64,000 nt of DNA from Ruminococcaceae bacterium BL-6 (GCA_902810075.1 LR778135.1:1550001-1614000); one strand, 5' to 3'. Positions 45,757-54,281 are shown, counted from the first letter of the stretch. Notes: a model not told the origin generated them from the letters alone. A program made the numbers and translations.

Positions 45757-45783
45757 CCCGGCCGAAAGCGCCGGGCTTTTTTT
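45757..45783 (+). terminator. Terminator after rlmH
   Basis: 6-bp GC stem CCCGGC / GCCGGG (45757-45762 with 45770-45775), loop CGAAAGC, then CTTTTTTT. Confidence 0.8.
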
Positions 45784-45812
45784 CGGCGGGCAGCCCCGTC
45801 TCCGTCCTTGCC

Positions 45813-45841
45813 TTGCAATTGAGAGGCGAAAACGATATAAT
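45813..45841 (+). promoter_or_regulatory. Promoter of the radical-SAM pair
   Basis: TTGCAA (45813-45818), 17 bp, TATAAT (45836-45841). Confidence 0.8.
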
Positions 45842-45880
45842 AAAGGAATACAAAATATTGGTTATTCGGAGGGAAATTCC

Positions 45881-47728
45881 ATGATGGATCAAAAGCTGGA
45901 GCGTCTGCTTGCCAAAGTGCAGAAACCGGGCCGGTATGTCGGCGGGGAACTGAACTCCGTTGTCAAGGACCCGAAAAATGTAGACGTGCGCTTTGCTTTT
46001 TGCTTTCCGGATACCTATGAGGTCGGGATGTCCCACCTCGGCATGAAAATCCTTTACAGCCTTTTCAACGAGCATGAAAATATCTGGTGCGAACGCGTTT
46101 TCGCCCCCTGGCTTGATATGGAGCAGCAGATGCGGGAAAACGGTATCCCTCTTTACGCGCTGGAAAGCGGAGACCCGGTTCGGGATTTCGACATGATCGG
46201 GTTCACGCTTCAGTACGAGCTCAGCTTCACCAATGTGCTCAATATGCTGGATCTGGCCGGAATCCCGCTGAAATCGAAGGACAGGCCGGGCCTGACCCCG
46301 ATCGTCACGGCGGGAGGGCCGTGCGCGTGCAACCCGGAGCCGCTCGCGGACTTTATCGACCTGTTCTTCCTCGGCGAAGGGGAAGAAATCGATTGTGAAG
46401 TAATAGAGCTTTACAGAGAGTGCCGAAAAGAGAACTGTACGAAGGATGAATTCCTTCGGCGGGCTTCGCAGATCCGGGGCGTTTACGTGCCGTCGCTTTA
46501 CCGGGTCAGCTACCGGGAGGACGACCAAACGATTCAGTCCGTGGAGCCGCTGCACGGCGCGCCCCGCACAGTGCAGAAGCGCGTCATGATGGATATGGAC
46601 CGATCTTATTATCCGGACCGCTTCATCGTCCCGTATATTGAAATCGTGCACGACCGCGCGGTGGAGGAAGTTTTCCGCGGATGCATCCGGGGCTGCCGGT
46701 TTTGTCAAGCCGGATTCCTTTACAGGCCGCTGCGCGAGAAGTCGGTCGGCACCATCGACAAACAATGCCGGGCCCTGTGTGAGAACACGGGTTACGACGA
46801 GATTTCCCTTTCTTCGCTGAGCACGAGCGACTATTCCAAAATAGAGGAACTGCTCAGCCGGCTTCTGAACTGGACGGAGGACGAAAAGGTCAGCGTTTCG
46901 CTGCCTTCCCTTCGGGTGGATGGATTTTCGAACGAGCTGATGTCGAAAATCAAGACCGTGCGGCGAAGCGGGCTTACCTTTGCGCCGGAGGCCGGCACCC
47001 AGCGCCTGCGCGACGTCATCAATAAAAACGTGACGCAGGAGGAGCTGCTTCAGACGGTGAACACCGCCTTCGGCGGCGGATGGGACAGGGTCAAGCTCTA
47101 TTTTATGCTGGGGCTGCCCACCGAAACGATGGAGGATATCGGGGGCATCGCCAAACTGGGACAGGCCGTGGTGGATGCATACTACGCCAATCCTCACAAG
47201 AAAAAGGGCCGGTCGGTCCATGTGACGCTCAGCGCGTCCGCTTTTGTCCCCAAGCCGTTTACGCCGTTCCAGTGGGAACCGCAGGACACGATCGAGGTCA
47301 TGCACGAAAAGCAGCGGCATCTGCTCTCCTGCGTGAGGACGCACAAAATCGAGTGCAACTGGCACGATGCGGACACCAGCTTTCTGGAGGGAGTGTTCGC
47401 GCGCGGCGACCGCCGCCTGTGCGCGGCGCTGGAGGAAGCACAGAAGCGGGGATTCAAATTCGATGGATGGTCCGACTGCTTTTCGCTGCCCAAATGGATG
47501 GATGTTTTCCGCTGCTGCGGGATCGACCCGTCTTTTTACGCCAACCGCAGAAGAAGCTTTGAGGAGGTTCTTCCGTGGGATCACCTGGACTACGGGATCA
47601 AAAAATCGTTTTTGATCCGCGAATGTCAGAAGGCCTATCGGGCCTGCACCACGCCGAACTGCCGCGAACAATGCTCCGCCTGCGGTGCGTCATGCTATCA
47701 GGGAGGAATTTGCGTTGAAAACCGTTAG
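45881..47728 (+). CDS. TIGR03960-type radical SAM protein (B12-binding-like N-terminus)
   Basis: 615 residues. An N-terminal B12-binding-like fold (about 1-190: CFPDTYEVGMSHLGMKILY) is followed by a radical-SAM domain with CIRGCRFCQAGF, cluster cysteines at about 268, 272 and 275. The C-terminal CTTPNCREQCSACGASC cluster may hold more metal. The reaction is unknown; the family is nearly always beside the next gene. GGAGGG lies 7 bases before ATG 45881. In many Clostridia the pair precedes rng-rplU; here it precedes rplS instead. Confidence 0.92.
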   Translation: MMDQKLERLLAKVQKPGRYVGGELNSVVKDPKNVDVRFAFCFPDTYEVGMSHLGMKILYSLFNEHENIWCERVFAPWLDMEQQMRENGIPLYALESGDPVRDFDMIGFTLQYELSFTNVLNMLDLAGIPLKSKDRPGLTPIVTAGGPCACNPEPLADFIDLFFLGEGEEIDCEVIELYRECRKENCTKDEFLRRASQIRGVYVPSLYRVSYREDDQTIQSVEPLHGAPRTVQKRVMMDMDRSYYPDRFIVPYIEIVHDRAVEEVFRGCIRGCRFCQAGFLYRPLREKSVGTIDKQCRALCENTGYDEISLSSLSTSDYSKIEELLSRLLNWTEDEKVSVSLPSLRVDGFSNELMSKIKTVRRSGLTFAPEAGTQRLRDVINKNVTQEELLQTVNTAFGGGWDRVKLYFMLGLPTETMEDIGGIAKLGQAVVDAYYANPHKKKGRSVHVTLSASAFVPKPFTPFQWEPQDTIEVMHEKQRHLLSCVRTHKIECNWHDADTSFLEGVFARGDRRLCAALEEAQKRGFKFDGWSDCFSLPKWMDVFRCCGIDPSFYANRRRSFEEVLPWDHLDYGIKKSFLIRECQKAYRACTTPNCREQCSACGASCYQGGICVENR

Positions 47729-48371
47729 AATCTGGTTCAAAAAACAGGGCGCCGCCCGCTATATTTCCCATCTTGATCTCAGCCGGTGCGTTTCCCGCGC
47801 CTTCCACAAGGCGAAAATACCGCTTTGGTACACCCAGGGCTTTAACCCCCATGCGTTTCTGACGTTTGCGCTTCCGCTTTCCCTCGGGATCCGCGGGGAA
47901 CGGGAATCCATGGATATCAAGCTGGAAAACGATATTCCCCGGGAAAAGCTGATCGAAGACCTGAACGGGGCCCTGCCGGACGGAATCGTGGTGTTCGACG
48001 TGACGGAGCCGGTCATGAAGCCCGGGCAGATCGCGTTCGCGTCGTTTGAAATCTGTCTGGAACCGGAGGATGTCGCTGCCGGGGAACTGGCGGAAACGAT
48101 CCGCGCCCTGTTTTCCACGCCGGAGATCATGGTGCAGAAACGGTCGAAATCCGGCACCAGGGAAATCAATTTAAAGCCTTATCTCGGCAGGGTGCAGGTG
48201 CGCGAGGAAAACGGGAAAGTCGGCATTTCCGCGGTGCTTCCCGCCGGAAGCATGGAAAACATCAACCCGGGCCTTCTGCTGAACGCGATCGAGACCTATC
48301 TGAGCTGCCGCTTTTATTCGAAGATCGTCCGGACAAACCTGTTCGATGCAGAAATGCAGGAATTCCGGTAA
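47715..48371 (+). CDS. TIGR03936/DUF2344 radical-SAM-associated protein
   Basis: 218 residues, matching the DUF2344 partner of the upstream radical-SAM enzyme; in some bacteria the two are fused. Features: RIWFKKQGAARYISHLDLSRCVSRAF near the start and YTQGFNPHAFLTFALPLSLGI. The TTG at 47715 is 8 bases after GGGAGG (47701-47706), so it starts inside the upstream gene with a 14-base overlap. Possible role in RNA modification is guessed from family context only. Confidence 0.9.
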   Translation: MKTVRIWFKKQGAARYISHLDLSRCVSRAFHKAKIPLWYTQGFNPHAFLTFALPLSLGIRGERESMDIKLENDIPREKLIEDLNGALPDGIVVFDVTEPVMKPGQIAFASFEICLEPEDVAAGELAETIRALFSTPEIMVQKRSKSGTREINLKPYLGRVQVREENGKVGISAVLPAGSMENINPGLLLNAIETYLSCRFYSKIVRTNLFDAEMQEFR

Positions 48372-48401
48372 AAATAAATATGCAAATACATAAAATAATT
48401 C

Positions 48402-48430
48402 TTGCACCTTCCGCCCGCGTATGGTATGAT
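48402..48430 (+). promoter_or_regulatory. Promoter of rplS
   Basis: TTGCAC (48402-48407), 17 bp, TATGAT (48425-48430). Confidence 0.8.
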
Positions 48431-48436
48431 ATATAG

Positions 48437-48557
48437 GCATTTGGATACCACCGGCCTTCCCGGCGGGGTTCAGTGCCCGGGAAACCGAGACATTGAAGCG
48501 GACAGTCCTCTGCTGTTGCATGAATGTCTGAATATTTAGGAGGATAGGAAAGTTATT
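48437..48557 (+). ncRNA. Candidate L19 leader RNA
   Basis: About 120-nt leader between promoter and rplS with GC-rich complementary blocks (CCACCGG at about 48448 with CCGGCGG at about 48460) and further pairing downstream. It fits the position of the Firmicutes L19 autoregulatory leader; no model match could be run. Confidence 0.45.
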
Positions 48558-48902
48558 ATGGATGCCCTAAAACTGATTGCCCAGGATTCGGCAAAACAAG
48601 AACTGCCCCAGTTTGAAATCGGCGACACTGTGAAAGTAAGCGTCAATATCCGCGAGGGCGAAAGAGAAAGAATCCAGATTTTTGAAGGAACCGTGATCGC
48701 CCGCAAAGGCAGCGGAATTGCAGAAACATTTACCGTAAGGCGCGTTTCCTACGGTGTCGGCGTGGAAAGAGTCTTCCCGATCCATTCCCCGAATGTAAAG
48801 GAAGTTTCCATCGTGCGCAAGGGCCATGTGCGCCGCGCAAAGCTCTATTATCTACGCGACCGGGTCGGCAAGGCCGCCAAGGTAAAAGAAGAGATCCGAT
48901 AA
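48558..48902 (+). CDS. rplS: 50S ribosomal protein L19
   Basis: 114 residues. [27 protein letters not shown] and [20 protein letters not shown] are L19 signatures; it sits at the 30S-50S interface. AGGAGGATAGG precedes the ATG. rplS-lepB-rbgA-rnhB-yraN is a conserved Firmicutes order; the usual rpsP-rimM-trmD upstream part is missing and is replaced by the radical-SAM pair. Confidence 0.98.
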   Translation: MDALKLIAQDSAKQELPQFEIGDTVKVSVNIREGERERIQIFEGTVIARKGSGIAETFTVRRVSYGVGVERVFPIHSPNVKEVSIVRKGHVRRAKLYYLRDRVGKAAKVKEEIR

Positions 48903-48909
48903 ATTGGGA

Positions 48910-48936
48910 AAGGGACATTAAGTTGTCCCTTTTTTG
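48910..48936 (+). terminator. Terminator of rplS
   Basis: 9-bp perfect stem AAAGGGACA / TGTCCCTTT, loop TTAAGT, then TTTGAT. Readthrough would feed lepB, as no separate promoter is evident. Confidence 0.85.
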
Positions 48937-48960
48937 ATATTCCAGGAAGGTGCTTGACTA

Positions 48961-49563
48961 TTGGAAAAGAAAGAGATCGCGGAAGAAACCCCCGCCGAAG
49001 CTGCCAACCCGGAGCTTACTCCGGCTGTCGTCAACTGCTTTGAGTGGGTGGAGTCCCTCGTCACCGCACTGATCGTCGTCGTGATCATGTTTACGTTTCT
49101 GTTCCGCATCGTCACCGTGGAAGGGACGTCCATGATCCCCACGCTGTACGGGGGAGACAGGCTTGTCGTTTCCAGCTATTTTTATCAGCCGAAGCAGGGC
49201 GACATCATCGTGCTCAAGCGCACGGTGGGCCTTGCGAAGCCGATCGTCAAACGGGTGATCGCGCTGCCGGGCCAGAAGGTGGATATCGATTTTACTGCGG
49301 GAATCGTCTATGTGGATGGAAAGCCGCTCGACGAATCCGCTTATATTGAGAATGGGATCACCCACGAGCCGGCCACCTCCGAGCCGCTGCTCACTTTTCC
49401 GCAGACCGTGCCGGAAGGCCACGTGTTCGTGCTCGGCGACAACCGCGAGGTTTCGGAGGACAGCCGCTTCAAGGCGGTGGGCATGGTGGATGAGCGATAT
49501 GTGCTGGGAAAGGCGGAGCTGATTCTGTTCCCGGTTTCCCGCTTTGGAAGGATCAACAAATGA
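48961..49563 (+). CDS. lepB: Signal peptidase I
   Basis: Removes signal peptides from secreted proteins at the outer membrane face. 200 residues: one N-terminal anchor (about 34-53, VTALIVVVIMFTFLFRIVTV), nucleophile S57 in GTSMIPTL, general base K97 in VKRVIALPGQ and the GDNREVSEDSR box. TTG start at 48961 with GGAAGG upstream. It overlaps rbgA by four bases. Confidence 0.96.
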   Translation: MEKKEIAEETPAEAANPELTPAVVNCFEWVESLVTALIVVVIMFTFLFRIVTVEGTSMIPTLYGGDRLVVSSYFYQPKQGDIIVLKRTVGLAKPIVKRVIALPGQKVDIDFTAGIVYVDGKPLDESAYIENGITHEPATSEPLLTFPQTVPEGHVFVLGDNREVSEDSRFKAVGMVDERYVLGKAELILFPVSRFGRINK

Positions 49564-50429
49564 GCGAACCTCAGTCGATACAATGGTTCCCCGGCCACAT
49601 GGCCAGGGCGAAGCGCCAGATTGAAAAAAGCCTGAAGCAGGTCGACATCACGGCGGAGCTAGTCGACGCCAGAATCCCTGTCAGCAGCCGTAATCCGGCC
49701 CTGAACGGCATCATCCGGGGCAGGCCGCGCGTGATTTTACTGAATAAATCCGACATGGCGGACCCGGAGGAAACCGAACGGTGGATCCGCTTCTACCGTG
49801 AGGAAGGCATTTCGGCCGCCGCCGTGGACAGCCGGTCGGGGAAAAACCTGAACGCGTTTTTCCCGATGGTCCGGTCGGTTCTGAAGGACCGCATCGCCTC
49901 CTGGGACGCCAAGGGAATGGTCGGGCATCCGATCCGCGTGATGGTCGTCGGGGTCCCGAACGTCGGGAAGTCCTCCCTGATCAACCGGCTCTCGCACGGC
50001 GGTAGGGCGCAGGTCGAGGACAGGCCCGGCGTCACCCGCAGCAATCAGTGGTTCCCCATCGGAAACGGCTTTGAGCTGCTGGATACCCCCGGCGTGCTGT
50101 GGCCCAAGTTCAGCGACCCGCTGGTCGGGGAGCGCCTTGCCTTCACCGGCGCGGTGAAGGATGACGTTTTGGATGCGGAGCTGCTCGCCAGCCGCCTGCT
50201 GGAAGTCCTGCGCGGCTCCTACCCGGAAAAGCTGCAGGAACGGTATAAGCTGCAGGAAGTAGACCTTTCCGGCCAAAAAGGGTACGAGCTTCTCGAACTG
50301 ATCGGAAGAAAGCGGGGCATGCTGATTTCCGGCGGGGAAACGGACACGGAGCGCGCCGCCGTCATGGTGCTGGACGAATTCCGGGGCGGCAGGATCGGCA
50401 GGATCACACTGGAACGGGTAGGGGGCTGA
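49560..50429 (+). CDS. rbgA: Ribosome biogenesis GTPase RbgA (YlqF)
   Basis: 289 residues with circularly permuted GTPase motifs: G4 NKSDMADP first, then G1 GVPNVGKSSLINRL, G3 DTPGVLWP, and a C-terminal helical domain. The N-terminal QWFPGHMARAKRQIEKSL is the YlqF hallmark. Required for a late step in 50S assembly. ATGA overlap with lepB. Confidence 0.97.
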   Translation: MSEPQSIQWFPGHMARAKRQIEKSLKQVDITAELVDARIPVSSRNPALNGIIRGRPRVILLNKSDMADPEETERWIRFYREEGISAAAVDSRSGKNLNAFFPMVRSVLKDRIASWDAKGMVGHPIRVMVVGVPNVGKSSLINRLSHGGRAQVEDRPGVTRSNQWFPIGNGFELLDTPGVLWPKFSDPLVGERLAFTGAVKDDVLDAELLASRLLEVLRGSYPEKLQERYKLQEVDLSGQKGYELLELIGRKRGMLISGGETDTERAAVMVLDEFRGGRIGRITLERVGG

Positions 50430-50430
50430 C

Positions 50431-51045
50431 ATGGACTGGTTTTCTTATGAGGAAACGGAATGGGAAAACGGCTTCGGGGCCGTCTGCGGGATCGACGAGG
50501 CGGGCCGTGGCCCCCTTGCGGGGCCTGTGTTCGCCGCAGCCGTCATCCTGCCGCGCGGATGCGTTATCGAGGGCCTGAACGATTCCAAAAAGCTCAGCGC
50601 AAAAAAGCGGGAGGCCCTGTTTGACCAGATCATTCGGGTTGCCCGTTCTTATTCTGTCGCATTTGCGACGGAAACGGAAATCGATCGGATCAATATCCTG
50701 CAGGCGACGTTTCTGGCAATGCGCCGCGCTTTTTCCGGCCTTTCGGTTCCCCCGGACTGCGCTTTGGTCGACGGGAACCGGGATCCCGGCCTTCCCATGC
50801 CCACCAGGCTGATCGTCCGGGGGGATTCCCTCAGCGCGGACATCGCCGCTGCATCCATTCTGGCAAAGGTGAGCCGCGACCGCCTGATGATGGAGATCGA
50901 CAAGCTGTACCCGGAATATCAGTTTGCAAAACATAAGGGCTATGGGACGGCCCTTCACCGGGAACTGCTCCGTACATACGGCCCCTGCCCGGTCCACCGC
51001 AGAACCTTTCTGAAAAAGATTCTGGGGGCATCCGTCCATGGATAA
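50431..51045 (+). CDS. rnhB: Ribonuclease HII
   Basis: Cuts the RNA strand of RNA-DNA hybrids, including single ribonucleotides in DNA. 204 residues; the active site begins in GIDEAGRGPLAGP (Asp and Glu) and continues in LNDSKKLSAKKRE, AAASILAKVSRD and HKGYGT. It starts 2 bases after rbgA and overlaps yraN by 8 bases. Confidence 0.97.
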   Translation: MDWFSYEETEWENGFGAVCGIDEAGRGPLAGPVFAAAVILPRGCVIEGLNDSKKLSAKKREALFDQIIRVARSYSVAFATETEIDRINILQATFLAMRRAFSGLSVPPDCALVDGNRDPGLPMPTRLIVRGDSLSADIAAASILAKVSRDRLMMEIDKLYPEYQFAKHKGYGTALHRELLRTYGPCPVHRRTFLKKILGASVHG

Positions 51046-51409
51046 CCGTTCCGGGAAAATCGGGGAAGCGTATGTCCGCCGACTGCTGCAGGAAAAAGGA
51101 TACCGGATTCTGGAATCCAATTTTCACAGCCGGTACGGCGAAATCGACATCATTGCGGAAAACGGGAAATATGTTGTTTTTGTAGAAGTGAAAACGCGCG
51201 CCCCCGGAAGCCTTGTGCAGCCGCTGGAAGCCGTCACCGCTTCCAAGCGGAAAAAGATCATCCGAACGGCGCTGTGCTATCTTTCCGCGCATCCCACCCG
51301 CCTTCAGCCCAGGTTCGACACGGCCGGGCTCACGACGGACCGGGCGGGGAAAACGGTACAGTCCGTGGAATACATCGAAAATTCTTTTGACGGACACGGC
51401 CTGTCTTAA
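51038..51409 (+). CDS. yraN: YraN/UPF0102 family predicted endonuclease
   Basis: 123 residues, restriction-endonuclease-like fold: GKIGEAYVRRLLQEKGYRIL, then the PD-(D/E)xK core as YGEIDIIAENGKYVVFVEVKTR. Function not established. Last gene of the rplS-to-yraN run, and its usual companion in bacteria is rnhB. Confidence 0.93.
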   Translation: MDNRSGKIGEAYVRRLLQEKGYRILESNFHSRYGEIDIIAENGKYVVFVEVKTRAPGSLVQPLEAVTASKRKKIIRTALCYLSAHPTRLQPRFDTAGLTTDRAGKTVQSVEYIENSFDGHGLS

Positions 51410-51453
51410 TTTTGGTTTTCCCGCAGGAACGCCTCCCGTTTCTTCCGTAAATT

Positions 51454-51482
51454 TTGACATGCCGAATTTTTTATTATAAAAT
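51454..51482 (+). promoter_or_regulatory. Promoter of thrC
   Basis: TTGACA (51454-51459), 17 bp, TAAAAT (51477-51482); TATAAA overlaps it with a shorter spacer. Transcripts would start near 51489 at the edge of the repeat. Confidence 0.7.
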
Positions 51483-51489
51483 AAAGAAA

Positions 51490-51521
51490 CCTACCGCAAT
51501 TCCACTTATGATTGCAAACCC
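51490..51521 (-). repeat. 32-nt dispersed sequence, copy 2 (thrC leader, inverted)
   Basis: Reverse complement of 25068-25099 with 2 mismatches in 32. It occupies the first bases of the predicted thrC transcript. Confidence 0.75.
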
Positions 51522-51524
51522 AAT

Positions 51525-51560
51525 CTGTTTCTCCCCCCGCTAAATAAGGGGGAGAAACAG
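51525..51560 (+). promoter_or_regulatory. Strong hairpin in the thrC leader
   Basis: 13-bp perfect stem CTGTTTCTCCCCC / GGGGGAGAAACAG (51525-51537 with 51548-51560), 10-nt loop, no U-tract, so not a plain terminator. A role in thrC control is possible. No T-box features found. Confidence 0.55.
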
Positions 51561-51620
51561 GAACAAATTCTGCATCTTAGCTGAAAATGCTGTCAATCAC
51601 AGAAAAAGGGGGTATCCGCC

Positions 51621-53156
51621 TTGGATTATAGATGCACCAGAAACGAAGACGAGTCCGTTTCGGCAGCCCGCACGATCGTGCAGGGAATCTCCGCCGACGG
51701 CGGGCTTTTCGTTCCGGAATCTTTTCCGCAGTACACGAAGAAAGACCTGGATGCGCTGAAGGGCTGTTCCTATGAACAGCGGGCCGTGCGCATCCTGGCG
51801 GATTTTCTTCCGGAATTTTCCCGGGATGAAATCCTGGAGTGCGTGTCCGGCGCGTATTCGCAGCAGAAGTTTCCGGGCGGCCCGGCGCCGCTTGTGCCGT
51901 TGGAAGGGACGAACGCCAAAATGCTGGAGCTGTGGCACGGCCCGACCTGTGCCTTTAAGGACATGGCGCTTCAGCTCCTTCCGCATCTTCTGACAAGATC
52001 CCTGAAAAAGATCGGCTCCAAAAAAACGGCGGTGATTCTGGTTGCGACGTCCGGCGACACGGGCAAGGCCGCGCTCGAGGGATTCCGGGATGTGGCGGGC
52101 ACCCGGATCCTCGTCTTTTACCCGGAAAACGGGGTCAGCCCGATGCAGAAGCGCCAGATGACCACGCAGGAAGGCGGGAACATCGGGGTGTGCGCCATCA
52201 AAGGAAATTTTGACGATGCGCAGACCGGTGTCAAGAAGATTTTCACCGACCCCGCCATCAAGGATGCGCTGGACAAAAAAGGGATGCTGTTCTCCAGCGC
52301 CAATTCCATCAACTGGGGCAGGCTTCTGCCGCAGATCGTCTACTATTTTTCCGCTTACTGCGATTTGATGAGACAGAAGAACACTCCGGCGGGGGAACCG
52401 GTCAACATCGTCGTGCCCACCGGGAATTTCGGAAATATCCTGGCGGCGTATTATGCGAAAAAGATGGGCCTTCCCGTGAAAAAGCTGATCTGCGCGTCCA
52501 ATTCAAACAACGTATTGACCGACTTCCTGAAAACCGGAGTTTACGACCGCAACCGCCGTTTTTACACGACGATTTCCCCCTCGATGGATATTCTGGTTTC
52601 CAGCAACCTGGAGCGCCTGCTGTTCGATCTGACCGGCGGGGATTCCGGGCGGGTCTCCGGCTGGATGCAGGAACTGGCGCACACCGGCCGGTACCGGGTG
52701 GATGAGGAAATCCTTTCCCGGATCGGGGAGACGTTTTATTCCGGCTTCTGCGACGACGACGCCACCCGCGCCACCATCCGGCGAACTCTTCGGGAGAAAC
52801 TTTACCTGTGCGACACGCACACGGCGGTGGCCGTGAACGTCTACGGCCAGTATGTGCGGGAAACGGGGGATGATTCGACCCCGGCGATCATCGCTTCCAC
52901 CGCAAGCCCGTATAAATTCGCCGACAGCGTCCTTGAAGCGGTCGCAGGGCGGCTCGACCGCGACGTCGATGATTTCGAAAAGATCGAAATGCTTTCATCC
53001 GTCAGCGGAACGCCTGTTCCCGCTCCGATCGAAGCGCTGCGGGGAAAAGCGGTGCGCTTCCGGAAATGCTGTGCGGTGGATGAAATGCCGCAGACCGTGC
53101 TGGAAATGGCGGGGCTCGGCGGCAAGAATGGAAAAGGACTTACAATGGAACCATAG
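51621..53156 (+). CDS. thrC: Threonine synthase
   Basis: PLP enzyme converting O-phosphohomoserine to threonine. 511 residues, the long class with an extended N-terminal domain (YRCTRNEDESVSAARTIVQGISADGGLFVPE). The PLP lysine is K113 in GPTCAFKDMALQ; the phosphate loop ATSGDTGKAA and NSINWGRLLPQI are present. TTG 51621 follows AAAGGGGG. It is followed after 12 bases by a phosphoesterase gene. Confidence 0.96.
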   Translation: MDYRCTRNEDESVSAARTIVQGISADGGLFVPESFPQYTKKDLDALKGCSYEQRAVRILADFLPEFSRDEILECVSGAYSQQKFPGGPAPLVPLEGTNAKMLELWHGPTCAFKDMALQLLPHLLTRSLKKIGSKKTAVILVATSGDTGKAALEGFRDVAGTRILVFYPENGVSPMQKRQMTTQEGGNIGVCAIKGNFDDAQTGVKKIFTDPAIKDALDKKGMLFSSANSINWGRLLPQIVYYFSAYCDLMRQKNTPAGEPVNIVVPTGNFGNILAAYYAKKMGLPVKKLICASNSNNVLTDFLKTGVYDRNRRFYTTISPSMDILVSSNLERLLFDLTGGDSGRVSGWMQELAHTGRYRVDEEILSRIGETFYSGFCDDDATRATIRRTLREKLYLCDTHTAVAVNVYGQYVRETGDDSTPAIIASTASPYKFADSVLEAVAGRLDRDVDDFEKIEMLSSVSGTPVPAPIEALRGKAVRFRKCCAVDEMPQTVLEMAGLGGKNGKGLTMEP

Positions 53157-53168
53157 AAAGAGGTTTTT

Positions 53169-53858
53169 ATGTCGCTGTTTGCAATCGCAGACCTGCATCT
53201 GTCCCTCGGCTCTGACAAACCGATGGATATTTTCGAGGGATGGCATGATTATGTGGCAAGGCTGGAAAAAAACTGGCGCGGTGCGGTGCGGGATGAAGAT
53301 ACGGTTGTCATTGCGGGGGACATTTCCTGGGCAATGAAGCTGGAGGAAACCAAAAAGGATTTTTCTTTTCTGAATTCTCTTCCGGGGCAGAAGCTGTTGA
53401 TCAAGGGGAATCATGATTACTGGTGGACGACCAGGGCAAAAATCGATTCTTTTTTGAAAGCGAACGGATTCGATTCTCTGCATATCGTGCACAATAACGC
53501 TTATAAAATCGGCGGGATCGGCGTGTGCGGCACGCGGGGATGGATTTATAACGCGGCGAGCGACGAGGATGTCAAAATCGTCAATCGCGAGGCGGGGCGC
53601 CTGAACGCTTCCATCGACGACGCGCTGCGGCAGGGCGCGGATCCGGTTGCGTTCCTGCATTATCCGCCCGTTTACGACGGAATGGTGTGCCGGGAAATTC
53701 TGGACGTCCTGCTGCAAAGGGGAATCCGGAAATGCTATTTCGGTCATATCCACGGCGGCCAGGCCGCGCGGCGCGCGGTCACCGGCGAGTACAAGGGGAT
53801 AGAACTCCGCCTGATTTCCTGTGATTATCTAGGCTTTATGCCGCTGCTGGTAAGTTGA
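53169..53858 (+). CDS. Calcineurin-like metallophosphoesterase
   Basis: 229 residues with the full metal-site series: ADLHLS, GDISWAM, GNHDYWW, and GHIHGG near the C-terminus. Clostridial relatives are described only as metallophosphoesterase; the substrate is unknown. GAAAGAGG precedes the ATG. Probably co-transcribed with thrC, though no metabolic link is obvious. Confidence 0.92.
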   Translation: MSLFAIADLHLSLGSDKPMDIFEGWHDYVARLEKNWRGAVRDEDTVVIAGDISWAMKLEETKKDFSFLNSLPGQKLLIKGNHDYWWTTRAKIDSFLKANGFDSLHIVHNNAYKIGGIGVCGTRGWIYNAASDEDVKIVNREAGRLNASIDDALRQGADPVAFLHYPPVYDGMVCREILDVLLQRGIRKCYFGHIHGGQAARRAVTGEYKGIELRLISCDYLGFMPLLVS

Positions 53859-53903
53859 ATAAATTATGAATATTTCACGGAGATATAGAATATCCCATTG
53901 TTC

Positions 53904-53972
53904 TATGTTATAATAACCTCACGGCGTTAGCGAAAGCAAAGCTTTCGACGCCTGAGAGAACATTGAAACATG
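53904..53972 (+). repeat. Structured dispersed repeat, copy C
   Basis: TATGTTATAATAACCTCAC, then GGCGT paired with ACGCC and CGAAAGC paired with GCTTTCG around AAA, then CTGAGAGAACATTGAAACATG. The stem differs from copy A by matched changes on both sides. First of three units in the 53859-54281 gap. Confidence 0.8.
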
Positions 53973-53993
53973 CCGCTCCGCACCATGTTATAG

Positions 53994-54053
53994 ATAACCT
54001 CACGGCGTAAGCGGAAGCGAAGCTTCTGACGCCTGAGAGAACATTGAAACATG
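53994..54053 (+). repeat. Structured dispersed repeat, copy D
   Basis: CATGTTATAGATAACCTCAC, then GGCGT/ACGCC and GGAAGC/GCTTCT (one G-U) around GAA, then the same CTGAGAGAACATTGAAACATG end. Same orientation as copy C, starting 90 bases downstream. Confidence 0.8.
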
Positions 54054-54067
54054 CCGCTTTGTTGCAG

Positions 54068-54169
54068 CATGTTATATTTAATCTCACGGGTTTAACCAGA
54101 AGTGAATTTTTTGACGCGAAATTTAACGAGAGTAAACTTTCCGGTGCCTGAGACAAACATTGAAGCATG
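54068..54169 (+). repeat. Structured dispersed repeat, copy E (expanded, diverged)
   Basis: Edges are kept (CATGTTATATTTAATCTCACGG at the left, GGTGCCTGAGACAAACATTGAAGCATG at the right), but the middle is about 40 bases longer and the hairpin is poorly conserved. Nothing else recognisable lies between here and the trigger factor gene except the AT-rich TTATAAT at about 54229-54235. Confidence 0.6.
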
Positions 54170-54281
54170 ATGAGCTTTGTCTATTCGAAAGTTTTGCCAT
54201 ATTTTAAGATAACGGCTTTCAATCATGCTTATAATATTAAAAGAATAAGTTAATTTGCAATTTTGCAGGAGGAAGACAAAA

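Noticed and set aside
45311..47671. 786-codon minus-strand open frame opposite the radical-SAM gene
   Set aside because: Crosses the rlmH terminator and the real promoter; composition is of a reverse-frame artefact.
53908..54168. 86-codon minus-strand frame across the repeats
   Set aside because: Internally repetitive because it reads the hairpin repeats; no ribosome site.
53904..54169. CRISPR array
   Set aside because: Units are not separated by unique equal spacers, each contains a long hairpin, and they differ in length (58-102 bp); no cas genes.
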